Source of the DNA: Chitinophaga caseinilytica
Lineage (GTDB): Bacteria > Bacteroidota > Bacteroidia > Chitinophagales > Chitinophagaceae
Length of the DNA: 64,000 nucleotides
NCBI RefSeq assembly: GCF_038396765.1
Contig: NZ_CP150096.1
Location: 6,245,001 to 6,309,000, forward strand
Direction of reading: 5' to 3'
The notes under the pieces were generated by a model, which had not been told where the DNA came from, made no database searches, and saw only the letters and a program-made list of their open reading frames with translations. This document shows, piece by piece, positions 36,328 through 45,435 of this stretch. The position numbers were made by a program, and so were the translations under genes. The first letter of the stretch is position 1. Each line of letters opens with the position of its first letter.

Positions 36328-36518
36328 GGTATTTGCGTTTAAGATGGTACAACATCGTGGCCACAAATGCCATACCACCAAAAGTTTCTCAAAATTACAA
36401 AACTTTCAGGATAAAATGAAAGATTTGAAAATAATGAATAAATATTCCGGTGGAAGGGAGGCCTGTTGGGGATGTGCCATATAGATGAAAACAGCCATGG
36501 GGGCGGAATTGTTGGCGG

Positions 36519-36551
36519 AAAAAGAAAGGCGCACCCCGAAAGGGATGCGCC
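36519..36551 (-). terminator. Terminator of the glpK-glpF operon
   Basis: Stem GGCGCA-CCC/GGG-TGCGCC with one mismatch and loop GAAA, followed on the minus strand by TTTCTTTTT. It lies 34 bases after the glpF stop. Confidence 0.85.
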
Positions 36552-36584
36552 GTTTTTAGTTGTGTATGTTTATGAAAGATCGAA

Positions 36585-37292
36585 CTATTTCAGTGCCAGG
36601 TACAGGGCCGTGGCGAGCAATGCGCCGATGATAGGGCCCGCAACCGGGATCCAGGCGTAGCCCCAGTCGCTGTCGCGCTTACCTTTGATGGGCAAAATGG
36701 CGTGCGCGATGCGGGGGCCGAGATCGCGCGCCGGGTTGATGGCATAACCTGTGGGCCCGCCCAGCGAAAGACCGATGGCCAGTACCAGCAATGCCACGGG
36801 CAGCGCGTCTACCGCACCGAGCCCAACATCTCCCTTCGAAATGTAAAATACCCCGAAAATGAGCACGAACGTGCCGATGATCTCGGTCACGAGGTTGGGA
36901 ATGGTGCTGCGGATGGCCGGAGCGGTGCAGAAAATACCCAGTTTGGCGTCTGGGTTGTCCGTAATGTCGAAATGCTGTTTATAAGCGGCGTACACGCCGC
37001 ATGCGCCGAGGAACGCACCCAGCATTTGTGCACCGATGTACATGGGCACCTGGTCCCAGGTGATGTTGCCGGCAACGGCCATGGCAATGGTTACCGCCGA
37101 ATTGAGGTGCGCGCCGCTGTAGCTGCCTACGGCGAATACGCCTACGAAAACGGCCATGGCCCAGCCCATGGTGATCACGATCCAGCCGCCGTTCTGGCCT
37201 TTGCTTTTATTGAGCAGACAGTTGGCCACCACCCCGTCGCCGAGGATAATGAGGAGCGCCGTGCCGATCAGCTCTGCGAGGAAAATTGACAT
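36585..37292 (-). CDS. glpF: Aquaglyceroporin (GlpF-like MIP channel), first NPA motif altered
   Basis: A 235-residue MIP-family channel with six helices and two half-helix loops. The second NPA box is normal and followed by the Asp typical of glycerol channels (YAINPARDLGPRI). The first box reads LNSAVT instead of LNPAVT (TCG codon at about 37100). It lies 38 bases after glpK in one operon, so glycerol uptake followed by phosphorylation is the clear role. The Ser substitution is discussed in the findings. Confidence 0.92.
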   Translation of the reverse strand: MSIFLAELIGTALLIILGDGVVANCLLNKSKGQNGGWIVITMGWAMAVFVGVFAVGSYSGAHLNSAVTIAMAVAGNITWDQVPMYIGAQMLGAFLGACGVYAAYKQHFDITDNPDAKLGIFCTAPAIRSTIPNLVTEIIGTFVLIFGVFYISKGDVGLGAVDALPVALLVLAIGLSLGGPTGYAINPARDLGPRIAHAILPIKGKRDSDWGYAWIPVAGPIIGALLATALYLALK

Positions 37293-37330
37293 AGAAGGGT
37301 TTGTTTTTTGATCAGTTCTGGATTATGGAA

Positions 37331-38827
37331 TTATTGTTCAGCCCATACTTTGGCGGCTTTCACGGCGCGCGCCCATCCTTTTGTAAGCTCCGCCCGCTCG
37401 GTTTCCGGCATATCGGGCTTGAAGCAGGCGTCTTCCTGCCATTGCTGGCGGATGGTATCGATACTATCCCAGAACCCGGTGGCGAGGCCCGCCATGTACG
37501 CAGCCCCCAGCGCCGTGGTTTCCGTTACTTTCGGGCGTACCACATCCGTTCCGAGGATATCGGCCTGGAACTGCATGAGCAGATTATTGGCCGTAGCGCC
37601 GCCGTCTACCCGCAATTCACGGATCGGCATACCGGCATCGGCTTCCATGGCCTTCAGCACGTCCATCGTCTGGTATGCGATACTGTCCAGCGCAGCCCGG
37701 GCGATGTGCGCGTCTTTGGTACCGCGGGTCATCCCCACGATCGTGCCGCGTGCATACTGGTTCCAGTGCGGAGCGCCCAGCCCGGCGAACGCGGGCACGA
37801 GGTACACACCGTCGGTATGTTCCACTTTGGCGGCCAGGGCTTCCACATCGGCGCTGTGGCGGATGATGCCCAGCCCGTCGCGGAGCCATTGCACCACGGC
37901 GCCGCCGATGAAGATGCTGCCCTCGAGGGCGTACACGGTCTTCTCCCCTATTTTCCAACCGATAGTGGTGAGGAGGTTATTGCCTGACGAGATGGCTTTT
38001 TCGCCGGTATTCAGCATCATGAAGCAACCCGTCCCATATGTATTTTTAACCATGCCCGGTTCGATGCACATCTGCCCGAAAAGCGCGGCCTGCTGGTCTC
38101 CCGCGATGCCGGCGATGGGGATGTTGAACGGCGTGAGCGTGGCTTCCGTTTGCCCGTACACTTCGCTGGACGCGCGCACTTCCGGCAGCATAGACGCGGG
38201 AATGCCCATCAGTTCCAGGAGCGACGTATCCCATTTCAGGTCGTGGATATTGAACAGCATCGTGCGCGAGGCGTTGCTCACGTCGGTGATATGCAGTTTT
38301 CCTTTGGTGAAGTTCCAAACGAGCCAGGAATCCACCGTCCCGAAGGCCAGTTCGCCGGCCTCGGCTCTCGCACGGGCGCCTTCCACATTGTCGAGGATCC
38401 ATTTCACCTTGGTGCCGGAGAAATAAGCGTCCACGATGAGCCCGGTGCGGGAACGGATGTCTTCCGCCAGCCCTTTGGCGCGCAGCTCGTCGCAATACGC
38501 CGCGGTGCGGCGGTCTTGCCAAACGATGGCGTTATACAGCGGTTTGCCGGTTTTCCGGTCCCACACGATGGTGGTTTCCCGCTGGTTGGTGATGCCCATG
38601 GCGCCGATCTGGTCGCCAGTGGCGCCGGCCTTCACGATCACTTCCGCGGCAACGCCGGCCTGGGTAGACCAGATCTCGTTCGGGTCGTGCTCCACCCATC
38701 CCGGCTGGGGATAAATCTGTTTGAATTCCTTCTGTGCAACGGCTACGATATTCCCTCCGCGGTCGAAGAGGATGGCGCGGGAACTGGTGGTTCCCTGGTC
38801 CAGGGCCATGATGAATTTTGCTTCCAT
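37331..38827 (-). CDS. glpK: Glycerol kinase
   Basis: A 498-residue FGGY-family kinase. [18 protein letters not shown] starts the first nucleotide-binding lobe, [10 protein letters not shown] and the [10 protein letters not shown] segment form the glycerol site, and [13 protein letters not shown] with [20 protein letters not shown] completes the second lobe. It phosphorylates glycerol to glycerol-3-phosphate in the cytosol, pulling it in through the downstream GlpF channel. Region 38828-38947 upstream has an imperfect dyad (CCTAG and CTAGG halves around 38884-38912) that could be an operator, though this is weak. Confidence 0.97.
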   Translation of the reverse strand: MEAKFIMALDQGTTSSRAILFDRGGNIVAVAQKEFKQIYPQPGWVEHDPNEIWSTQAGVAAEVIVKAGATGDQIGAMGITNQRETTIVWDRKTGKPLYNAIVWQDRRTAAYCDELRAKGLAEDIRSRTGLIVDAYFSGTKVKWILDNVEGARARAEAGELAFGTVDSWLVWNFTKGKLHITDVSNASRTMLFNIHDLKWDTSLLELMGIPASMLPEVRASSEVYGQTEATLTPFNIPIAGIAGDQQAALFGQMCIEPGMVKNTYGTGCFMMLNTGEKAISSGNNLLTTIGWKIGEKTVYALEGSIFIGGAVVQWLRDGLGIIRHSADVEALAAKVEHTDGVYLVPAFAGLGAPHWNQYARGTIVGMTRGTKDAHIARAALDSIAYQTMDVLKAMEADAGMPIRELRVDGGATANNLLMQFQADILGTDVVRPKVTETTALGAAYMAGLATGFWDSIDTIRQQWQEDACFKPDMPETERAELTKGWARAVKAAKVWAEQ

Positions 38828-38947
38828 GCGAAAGTGTTCTGGCTATTGTTTAATATGATGAAATGTATTGCCTAACGTGGTACCTAGCTTTACGAGGTAG
38901 TAAGATACTAGGAATATTCTAAAAGTAAAAAAAATTTCAGGGGCATG

Positions 38948-38983
38948 AAAAAAGGCCGCTCCGGACGGGTGTCCGAAACGGCC
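38948..38983 (-). terminator. Terminator of the transaldolase gene
   Basis: Long stem GGCCG-TTCGGAC against GTCCG-CGGCC (38954-38983) followed on the minus strand by T6, 22 bases after the stop. Confidence 0.85.
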
Positions 38984-39004
38984 TTTATAACAATAAATTA
39001 AAGA

Positions 39005-39655
39005 TTACATTTTCTTGGCGTCTTCCAGGAACTTGGCCAGACCGATGTCGGTGAGGGGGTGTTTCAGGAGACCGAGGATGGAATCGAGCGGGCAGGTGCA
39101 TACGTCGGCACCGTTCTCCGCACATTTTACGATGTGGAGGGCGTTGCGGATGGATGCGGCGAGCACTTCGGTCTTAAAGCCCTGGATGCTGTAAATCTGC
39201 GCGATCTGGGCGATCAGTTCGATACCGTCCCAGCTGCTGTCGTCGATACGGCCGATGAAGGGAGACACGTAAGCCGCGCCTGCTTTTGCGGCGAGGATGG
39301 CCTGACCAGCGGAGAAAACGAGCGTACAGTTGGTTCGGATACCGTTTTCGGTGAACCAGCGGATGGCTTTCACACCGTCTTTGATCATCGGCACTTTCAC
39401 CACGATATTGGGATGGATGGCGGCGAGCTTCTTGCCTTCTTCAACGATGCCGGCAAAGTCGGTCGACAGTACTTCAGCGCTCACGTCGCCATCTACCATT
39501 TCACAAATGGTTTCGTAATGTTTCAGGATGGCTGCTTCGCCTTTGATACCTTCCTTGGCCATGAGGGAGGGGTTCGTGGTTACACCGTCCAGGATGCCGA
39601 GGTCGTGCGCCTCCTGGATCTGCGCCAGGTTAGCTGTATCAATAAAGAATTTCAT
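39005..39655 (-). CDS. Transaldolase / fructose-6-phosphate aldolase family
   Basis: A 216-residue TIM barrel of the short transaldolase (TalC/FSA) type. MKFFIDTANLAQIQEA and DGVTTNPSLMAKEG (about 23-36) are the first two strands, the Schiff-base Lys is K87 in IVVKVPM, and NCTLVFSAGQAILAAKAGA plus SPFIGRIDD (about 109-138) complete the active site. It moves dihydroxyacetone units between sugar phosphates, either transaldolase in the pentose phosphate pathway or an F6P aldolase. A phylogenetic placement would be needed to separate them. Single gene with its own terminator. Confidence 0.93.
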   Translation of the reverse strand: MKFFIDTANLAQIQEAHDLGILDGVTTNPSLMAKEGIKGEAAILKHYETICEMVDGDVSAEVLSTDFAGIVEEGKKLAAIHPNIVVKVPMIKDGVKAIRWFTENGIRTNCTLVFSAGQAILAAKAGAAYVSPFIGRIDDSSWDGIELIAQIAQIYSIQGFKTEVLAASIRNALHIVKCAENGADVCTCPLDSILGLLKHPLTDIGLAKFLEDAKKM

Positions 39656-39764
39656 AAAGAAAGATTTAGTATTTCAGTTTTTGCGATCTGCAAAACAACG
39701 AACTAATTTCGGAAAATAAAAGGAGAATAAAAGGTGCGGATGCTTGCCTGAGGGGAAAAAAAGT

Positions 39765-39859
39765 GGCAAGTTACTTATATCGCACCGCTTCAACCGCCTA
39801 CCCTTGCTACATTCCTGTCCTGGGGGAGTTCAGCAGGAGCTGGTCGTATAAGACTTGCC
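39765..39859 (-). ncRNA. ffs: Signal recognition particle RNA (small bacterial type)
   Basis: On the minus strand 95 bases fold into one long hairpin with paired ends (GGCAAG/CTTGCC, then CTTATA/TATAAG). The apical domain has the universally conserved SRP bases: CAGG, then GGAA tetraloop closed by complementary pairs, then AGCA, in the spacing of domain IV that binds Ffh. A canonical promoter places the start at about 39859, exactly the 5' end. It directs membrane-protein mRNAs' ribosomes to the translocon. Confidence 0.9.
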
Positions 39860-39863
39860 GTTG

Positions 39864-39895
39864 CAAAGGTAACGGAAAGCCACATTACTTGCAAA
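39864..39895 (-). promoter_or_regulatory. Promoter of the SRP RNA
   Basis: Minus-strand TTTG (39895-39892), 20-base spacer, TACCTTTG (39871-39864), 4 bases before the RNA's 5' end. Confidence 0.85.
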
Positions 39896-39981
39896 TATTT
39901 TCATCGACAATTTGCGGTCGTTCTTATCAAATCCGCTCCCCTGCTCCGTTTCAGCGCGTTATTTTTTATGCGGCACCGTTG

Positions 39982-40686
39982 TTATTGCCGCTTTTTCTTC
40001 TTCTTTGCGGGCTTGAAAACGTCGTCGGGATTCTGGATGATGAGCGATTCATCGTCCGGCAAAATCTTCACCGGGATGTCTGACTCTGCGCGGATGGCGG
40101 CATCGCCGCGGTATACTGCGGTAACGTGTATGTTTTGCGTGGAGGAATCGGTCAGGGGGATGAGGAGGTCTTGCCCCAGGATCTTTCCCTGGTCTGCGTT
40201 AAAGCGGATCCGTGTCGTATCCAGCGGATAGATTTTCCCGCTGTTGTAAATCCCTTCCACGTTCAGGTAAAAATGAATGCCGCGCTTCAGGCTGTCTGCG
40301 TAATGCCGGAATCGGATGCCCGTGAGATACGGGAGCTGGAGATCGGTTTCGAATTGCTTTCCCGGCCGGTCGGAAAACGTGACCTGGAGCCGGAGTTTGT
40401 AATTATCCGGCCGTGCCGCGTTGCGGGAGAATTGCAGCACGCCGTTGCGGACATCGCCGTGCGGGGTTTGCACCTGCACCTGGTTCCAGCGGATATCCCC
40501 GCCGAGAAGCCCCGCCGTCCTACGTTCCGAGCTGTCGGCATACTTCACCGTCAGCCCGATACGGGTACTGCTGTAGAGTTCCGCCACGGAGGAAGAATCA
40601 TACGTCGCCCAAATCCGGGCGATTTCCTTGTGCTGCGCCAGGGAAGGTATTGCCCAAAGCAGGGCGATCATCATCATTCTGAACAT
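39982..40686 (-). CDS. Exported protein of unknown function
   Basis: A 234-residue protein with a short signal peptide (MFRMMMIALLWAIPSLAQ). The mature part is beta-rich with alternating hydrophobic residues (YKLRLQVTF, RFHYADSLKRGIHFYLNVEGIYNSG) and ends in a very basic KPAKKKKKRQ tail. I do not recognise the family. It lies between the SRP RNA gene (122 bases away, same strand) and a divergent methyltransferase. Confidence 0.72.
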   Translation of the reverse strand: MFRMMMIALLWAIPSLAQHKEIARIWATYDSSSVAELYSSTRIGLTVKYADSSERRTAGLLGGDIRWNQVQVQTPHGDVRNGVLQFSRNAARPDNYKLRLQVTFSDRPGKQFETDLQLPYLTGIRFRHYADSLKRGIHFYLNVEGIYNSGKIYPLDTTRIRFNADQGKILGQDLLIPLTDSSTQNIHVTAVYRGDAAIRAESDIPVKILPDDESLIIQNPDDVFKPAKKKKKRQ

Positions 40687-40792
40687 GCTGAAATCAGACT
40701 AAAATCATTCCAAATGTAATGAAACCGGATCAAGCGCATTGTCACTTGAAAAAAATTATATTTTCACGGCATTTTTCAGCTATCACACCTTC

Positions 40793-41593
40793 ATGGCACT
40801 AAAACAGCACAGCGACGCAACGCTCAGATATCAACAGCAAGTGGATAATTCCAGGAATTATGTACTGCCGTTCATCGCCCAGGAATTCCCCGATATGAAA
40901 GGGCTCCGGGTCATGGAAATCGGCTGCGGCGAAGGCGGCGTGCTCACCCCTTTCCTGGAGCAGGGAAGCTTTTGCGTGGGGGTCGACCTCTGGCCCCAGC
41001 GCATCGAGCTGGCGAAGGAGTTCCTCGGCGATTACGTGGCCAGCGGCCAGTTACAGCTGATCGCCAAAAATATCTACGACGTGGATTTCGCCGGCGAGTT
41101 CCGGCATTCGTTCGATCTCATCATTCTCAAAGACGCGATCGAGCACATTCCCGACCAGGACAAGCTCATCGCCTACCTGAAAGAGCTGCTCACGCCCAAT
41201 GGCCAGGTGTACTTCGGGTTTCCGCCATGGTACATGCCGCACGGCGGGCACCAGCAAATCTGCGCCAGCAAGGTGTTGAGTTTCCTCCCCTACATACATT
41301 TGCTGCCGCGCCCGCTGTACCGCGGTTTACTGAAATCTGCCGGAGAAAGCGAAGGCACGATCACCGAACTAATGGAGCTCGTGGATACGGGCATTTCCAT
41401 CGAACGGTTCGAGAAAATCGCGGGGCGCACGGGTTATGACATCACCCGCCGGAAATACTACCTCATCAATCCCATCTACAAATACAAATTCAACCTGCAA
41501 CCGCGCGAGCAGTTCGGCTGGATGAAAAAGCTGCCGTTTGTCCGCAACTTCTTCACCACTTGCATGTATTACATGATCAAGCCGAAGGCCTAG
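40793..41593 (+). CDS. Class I SAM-dependent methyltransferase
   Basis: The ATG at 40793 gives 266 residues (MALKQHSDATLRYQQQVDNS). Motif I is VMEIGCGEGGVLTPFLEQG (about 41-59), motif II VGVDLWPQRIELA, and the LIILKDAIEHIP segment is motif IV, as in the UbiE/Methyltransf_11 group. The C-terminal third (about 170-266) is extra and contains IHLLPRPLYRGLLK. Substrate unknown. It has no N-terminal signal. It ends at the base before the stop of the facing nitrilase-fold gene. Confidence 0.88.
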   Translation: MALKQHSDATLRYQQQVDNSRNYVLPFIAQEFPDMKGLRVMEIGCGEGGVLTPFLEQGSFCVGVDLWPQRIELAKEFLGDYVASGQLQLIAKNIYDVDFAGEFRHSFDLIILKDAIEHIPDQDKLIAYLKELLTPNGQVYFGFPPWYMPHGGHQQICASKVLSFLPYIHLLPRPLYRGLLKSAGESEGTITELMELVDTGISIERFEKIAGRTGYDITRRKYYLINPIYKYKFNLQPREQFGWMKKLPFVRNFFTTCMYYMIKPKA

Positions 41594-42544
41594 TTATTTC
41601 TTATCCATCCACACCACTTTCTGCTCCGGTTGATGCGGTTGCGCGATGATGCTGCCGTACAAATCCGGGCGGCGCGCGCGGATGTAGCGGTACCCGCCGG
41701 CCTGGGTGAGCTTTTCACGCGTGAGGGTCGCCATTACGTAGTCGTTATCGAGCTTGCGGCATTCTGCGAGCACATCGCCGAAGGGGTCCACGATCATGGA
41801 ACAGCCATTCTTCAGCTGGTCGTCGTCCATACCGATCGGATTGGAGAAAACGCAGTACATCGCGTTGTCGTAAGCACGCGCAGGCAACCATTTCATTAAC
41901 CAAGCACGGCCTTTCATGCCATCGAATTCCAGTCGCAACGACGTGGGATCGTTTTCACGGTCGTGCCAAAGCGCAGGGTCCACGAAACCCGCGCCGGGCC
42001 GGGTAGACGGCGTGCACATGGTAACGTGCGGCATGAACAGCACCTCTGCGCCCAGGAGCCTCGTGGCGCGGACGTTCTCCACCACATTGTTGTCGTAACA
42101 GATCAGGATACCGCACTTCCAGCCATACAGATCGAACACGCAATATTCGCTGCCCGGCGTCAGGTACGGATTGATGAAAGGATGCAGCTTCCGGAACTTC
42201 GCCAGGAGCCCCGTTTTGTCTACACACACATATGCTTTGAACAAATTCCCTTCCGCATCTTTTTCGAAAAGCCCCGCCAGAACGGCCACCCCATGTTTGG
42301 CGGCGATTTCCTGCAGCCTTTTTATGCTCGGCCCATCTGGAATGAATTCCGCGATGTCCGTCAACTGTTCGCGGTCGAGATGCCGGGCGAAGGTATACCC
42401 CGTGATGGAACATTCGTGGAAGGCAACCGCTTGCGCACCTTCACGGGCGGCCTTTCCGGCGATTTCGTCGATCATGTTGAGATTATATAGCTTGTCGCCG
42501 CTGCGGTTCTCGAATTGTACAGTGGCGATCCTGAGCTTTTCCAT
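41594..42544 (-). CDS. Carbon-nitrogen hydrolase (nitrilase superfamily)
   Basis: A 316-residue enzyme with the nitrilase catalytic triad E44 (FHECSITGY), K119 (KFRKLHPF) and C149 (GILICYDNN). C-terminal SMIVDPFGDVLAECRKLDNDYVMA is the usual closing region. These enzymes cleave amides or nitriles, for instance N-carbamoyl compounds; the specific substrate is unclear. It abuts the methyltransferase stop with no base between them and has no terminator of its own on that side. Confidence 0.9.
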   Translation of the reverse strand: MEKLRIATVQFENRSGDKLYNLNMIDEIAGKAAREGAQAVAFHECSITGYTFARHLDREQLTDIAEFIPDGPSIKRLQEIAAKHGVAVLAGLFEKDAEGNLFKAYVCVDKTGLLAKFRKLHPFINPYLTPGSEYCVFDLYGWKCGILICYDNNVVENVRATRLLGAEVLFMPHVTMCTPSTRPGAGFVDPALWHDRENDPTSLRLEFDGMKGRAWLMKWLPARAYDNAMYCVFSNPIGMDDDQLKNGCSMIVDPFGDVLAECRKLDNDYVMATLTREKLTQAGGYRYIRARRPDLYGSIIAQPHQPEQKVVWMDKK

Positions 42545-42698
42545 GGTTTTCGTTTGAGGGGTGAACTTCGAAATTAGTGGTTTTCTATCAGCGGCATCTA
42601 TCCCCCGCCGAATATTTTAACTTTTCATCAACACGCCGCATCGGCCGTCAACGCGTACCTTTATCGCTCCAGTCATCAAACCCGAAAACTGCTCCAGC

Positions 42699-43070
42699 AT
42701 GCAACAACAAATGATATTGGTAGCCGGCCCTTACCGCAGCGGCACCAACGACGATCCGGCGCTCATCGAAGCCAATGTGAAACAAATGACGAAAGCCTCG
42801 CTGGCCGTGTACCGCCGCGGCCACATCCCCATGATGGGCGAATGGGTGGCGTTGCCACTGATCGAAGAAGCAGGCTCCCGCGAAATGGGCGATGCTATTT
42901 TCAACGAGATCTTCCACCCTATCGCCGCGAACCTCATCAATTTTTGTGACGCGGTAGTGCGCATCGGAGGCGCTTCCGCCGGGGCAGACTACATGCTCCA
43001 GGTAGCGAAGGAAAAAGGAAAATCCGTGTATTTGAGCCTGGACGAAATCCCCGCGTTCAAAAGCCTCTGA
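42699..43070 (+). CDS. DUF4406 / nucleoside deoxyribosyltransferase-like protein
   Basis: A 123-residue Rossmann-type protein with MILVAGPYRSG at the N-terminus and, near 92-100, GGASAGADYML, patterns seen in DUF4406 and nucleoside 2-deoxyribosyltransferase-like proteins. Acidic residues that could act as nucleophile are present (EWVALPLIEEAGSREMGD), but I cannot assign catalysis. It lies 16 bases before the TlpA-like gene and is probably co-transcribed with it. Confidence 0.7.
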   Translation: MQQQMILVAGPYRSGTNDDPALIEANVKQMTKASLAVYRRGHIPMMGEWVALPLIEEAGSREMGDAIFNEIFHPIAANLINFCDAVVRIGGASAGADYMLQVAKEKGKSVYLSLDEIPAFKSL

Positions 43071-43086
43071 ACATCAGCAAGTCAAC

Positions 43087-43686
43087 ATGCAACAGCGACC
43101 GATATTTAAAAACTTATTACAACTCCTTCGGAAACACGGGTTTACCATATTGATGGGCATTGCCGTAGTGGTGCTGTTCGTAAGCCCCGACGCCAAATCC
43201 TGGACGCTGCGGCAACTCATGCGCACCGGCTTTTTCAATGCCAGCATGGAAAAGGAAGCACCGGCCGCTCCGGCCGTTGATTTCGCGTTCGAAGACGGGA
43301 AAGGGAATTTGCAACACACTTCTTCGTTGAGAGGGAAAGTCGTTTTCATCAACTTCTGGGCGTCGTGGTGCCCGCCTTGCAGGGCGGAATTCCCCTCGAT
43401 CGAGTCGCTGTATGGCCAATTCAAAAACGATCCCGGGATTTTCTTTCTGACGATCAACGAAGACGACAACGCTTCCGCCGCGTTCAATTACCTGCAAAAA
43501 GAGCAATTCACGGTACCTTTCTACAAAGCCAGCGGCCGGGTGCCCGCTGAAGTCTACAGCGGAACGCTGCCCACCACGGTGGTGCTGGACAAACAGGGCC
43601 GCATCCGCTTTCACCATACGGGTTTTGCGAATTATGGTTCGGAAAAGTTCGTGCAGCAGGTGGAAGCACTGATCAGGGAAAACTAA
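43087..43686 (+). CDS. Membrane-anchored TlpA-like thioredoxin
   Basis: A 199-residue protein with one N-terminal membrane helix (about 19-33) and a periplasmic thioredoxin-fold domain. The redox site is WCPPC (C95, C98) in INFWASWCPPCRAEF; the cis-Pro is at GTLPTTVVLD. It likely reduces or oxidises periplasmic disulfides, as in TlpA/ResA proteins. Its last 4 bases overlap the end of aroE on the other strand. Confidence 0.9.
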   Translation: MQQRPIFKNLLQLLRKHGFTILMGIAVVVLFVSPDAKSWTLRQLMRTGFFNASMEKEAPAAPAVDFAFEDGKGNLQHTSSLRGKVVFINFWASWCPPCRAEFPSIESLYGQFKNDPGIFFLTINEDDNASAAFNYLQKEQFTVPFYKASGRVPAEVYSGTLPTTVVLDKQGRIRFHHTGFANYGSEKFVQQVEALIREN

Positions 43687-44405
43687 TCATTCCATATCTC
43701 CCAGGACGCTTCTGCCTGGAGGATCAGCATTTCATGTCCGTTCTTGGCGGCGGCACCGCGTTCCAGGCCTTTTTTCATGAAAAGCGTTTCGGCGGGGTTG
43801 TAGACCAGGTCGTAGAATAAATGCTCCGGTCCCGCGAACGCGTACGGCAGCGGCGGAGCCGCGTCCACATTGGGATACATGCCCAGGGGCGTAGTGTTCA
43901 CGATCAGTTTGTGCGACCGCATCATATCTTCCGTCACCGCTTCATACGTGACGGGCCCGCTGCGGCTCACTTCGGTGTATGGGATGTTCAGCGAAGTCAA
44001 AGCATATTTAACCGCCTGTGCCGCACCGCCGGTACCGAGTACCAATGCCTGTGTATGATGGGCCGTCAGCAAGGGTTGCAGCGACCTGCCAAACCCCAGC
44101 ACGTCGGTGTTATGGCCGATGAGGCGTTTCCCGTTCCTACGGATGCAGTTGACGGCGCCGATAGCTTTGGCCGCATCGGTCAGTTCGTCGAGAAAGGGCA
44201 TGACGGCCTGTTTGTACGGAATGGTGACGTTGAGGCCTTCGAGTGCGGGGTTATTTTCCCAGAGGGATGGAAATGCGGAAATATCGGGAATGGGAAAGTT
44301 TTCGTAGGCGCAGCCGGGGATGTTTTCGCGGGAGAATTTGTCCGTGAAGAATCCTTTGGAGAAGGAATGGCTGAGCGGGAAGCCGATGAGGCCGAATAAT
44401 CGCAC
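43683..44405 (-). CDS. aroE: Shikimate dehydrogenase
   Basis: A 240-residue enzyme reducing 3-dehydroshikimate to shikimate with NADPH. Substrate-site motifs are GFPLSHSFSK (about 8-17), NVTIPYK with catalytic K65, NCI near 86 and HNTDVLGF with catalytic D101; the NADP fold has VLGTGGAAQAVKYAL and NTTPLGMYP. It is shorter than the E. coli enzyme (272) but of normal length for this phylum. A terminator stands between it and the upstream phosphosulfolactate synthase gene. Confidence 0.96.
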   Translation of the reverse strand: MRLFGLIGFPLSHSFSKGFFTDKFSRENIPGCAYENFPIPDISAFPSLWENNPALEGLNVTIPYKQAVMPFLDELTDAAKAIGAVNCIRRNGKRLIGHNTDVLGFGRSLQPLLTAHHTQALVLGTGGAAQAVKYALTSLNIPYTEVSRSGPVTYEAVTEDMMRSHKLIVNTTPLGMYPNVDAAPPLPYAFAGPEHLFYDLVYNPAETLFMKKGLERGAAAKNGHEMLILQAEASWEIWND

Positions 44406-44427
44406 GTTGGAGGGTTTACGGTCATTG

Positions 44428-44455
44428 AAAAAGGCCAGGGCACCGGGCCCTGGCC
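44428..44455 (-). terminator. Terminator of the phosphosulfolactate synthase gene
   Basis: Perfect 8-bp stem GGCCAGGG/CCCTGGCC (44433-44440 with 44448-44455) and T5 on the minus strand, 19 bases after the stop. Confidence 0.88.
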
Positions 44456-44473
44456 TTTCGTTCGGTATGAAAA

Positions 44474-45238
44474 CTATTCTTTGTCGAGGAAAAGGTGGAA
44501 AGTATCTCCACGAAGCCCGACGCGCATGGCTTCCAGGGGAATTACCTCGTTGGGCGCCAGGTTGCCGAGATTGGCGTTGCAGCCCACGAGCTCCAGGAAG
44601 TACAGCTGCTGGTCTTTCTGCGGCGCTTCCCAGATGATTTTTTCAGCGGGGATCTGGGTGAGGATTTCCTGTACCAGCCCTTCACGAACCTCGCCGCTGC
44701 CGCGGTAAATGCCTACGTTGCCACCTTCGCGCGCTTCCGCGATCACGTAGCTGGAACCGGCTTCCAGTTCGGCGCGCATCAGTTCGATCCACTTGTAGGG
44801 AGGAATGATATGCTCGGCGTCTTTACTGCCCACTTCGCTCAAAACAAGACCGTGCTTGGTCAGTTTTTCGATATACCCACATTTTTCTGCGTGCGGGATG
44901 GTGATCGAACCGTCAGACACTTCCATGTAGCTGATCCCGTAATCCTTGATCACACGAACGTATTCGTCGAACTGGTTACGGATGAGGAAAGCCTCGAACA
45001 GGGTGCCGCCGAAATAAACGGGTATGTTGGCGGCCTGGTACATTTCAATCTTGGTGCGCAGGTTGGGCGTGACGAAGGAAGTGCCAAAGCCGAGTTTCAC
45101 GATATCCACATGCGGGCCCGCGGCGGACAGGAAATTCTTTGCCTCTTCTACGCTCAGGCCTTTGTCCATCACCATGGTAAGGCCATGGCTGCGCGGCTTG
45201 CTGGTTCTCTCCGGAATTTGCGTCAGATTAAAATTCAT
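44474..45238 (-). CDS. Phosphosulfolactate synthase family (ComA-like)
   Basis: A 254-residue TIM barrel matching ComA: RTSKPRSHGLTMVMDKG (about 11-27), VDIVKLGFGTS, IPVYFGGTLFEAFL, SYMEVSDGSITIP and the AREGGNVGIY loop. ComA adds sulfite to phosphoenolpyruvate to give phosphosulfolactate, the first step toward coenzyme M in methanogens; in non-methanogens it may feed sulfopyruvate or cysteate. The role here is not known. No ComB, ComC or other sulfonate genes are adjacent. Confidence 0.88.
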   Translation of the reverse strand: MNFNLTQIPERTSKPRSHGLTMVMDKGLSVEEAKNFLSAAGPHVDIVKLGFGTSFVTPNLRTKIEMYQAANIPVYFGGTLFEAFLIRNQFDEYVRVIKDYGISYMEVSDGSITIPHAEKCGYIEKLTKHGLVLSEVGSKDAEHIIPPYKWIELMRAELEAGSSYVIAEAREGGNVGIYRGSGEVREGLVQEILTQIPAEKIIWEAPQKDQQLYFLELVGCNANLGNLAPNEVIPLEAMRVGLRGDTFHLFLDKE

Positions 45239-45435
45239 TTTTCACGGTTTATATTCTTCTGAAAGGTCATCACCACTCTTCTAAGTATCGGACAATGTGT
45301 TGTTTACAATCCTCCGTACAGAGCGATGCCTGCTCTAAAATGGATTGGTCAGTTGGCTTTTAAAGTCGTAACAAAATAAAAAACCGCGGCAAAAATAAGA
45401 AGTAATACCGATAGGTGGGGAAAAAATGACGACGA

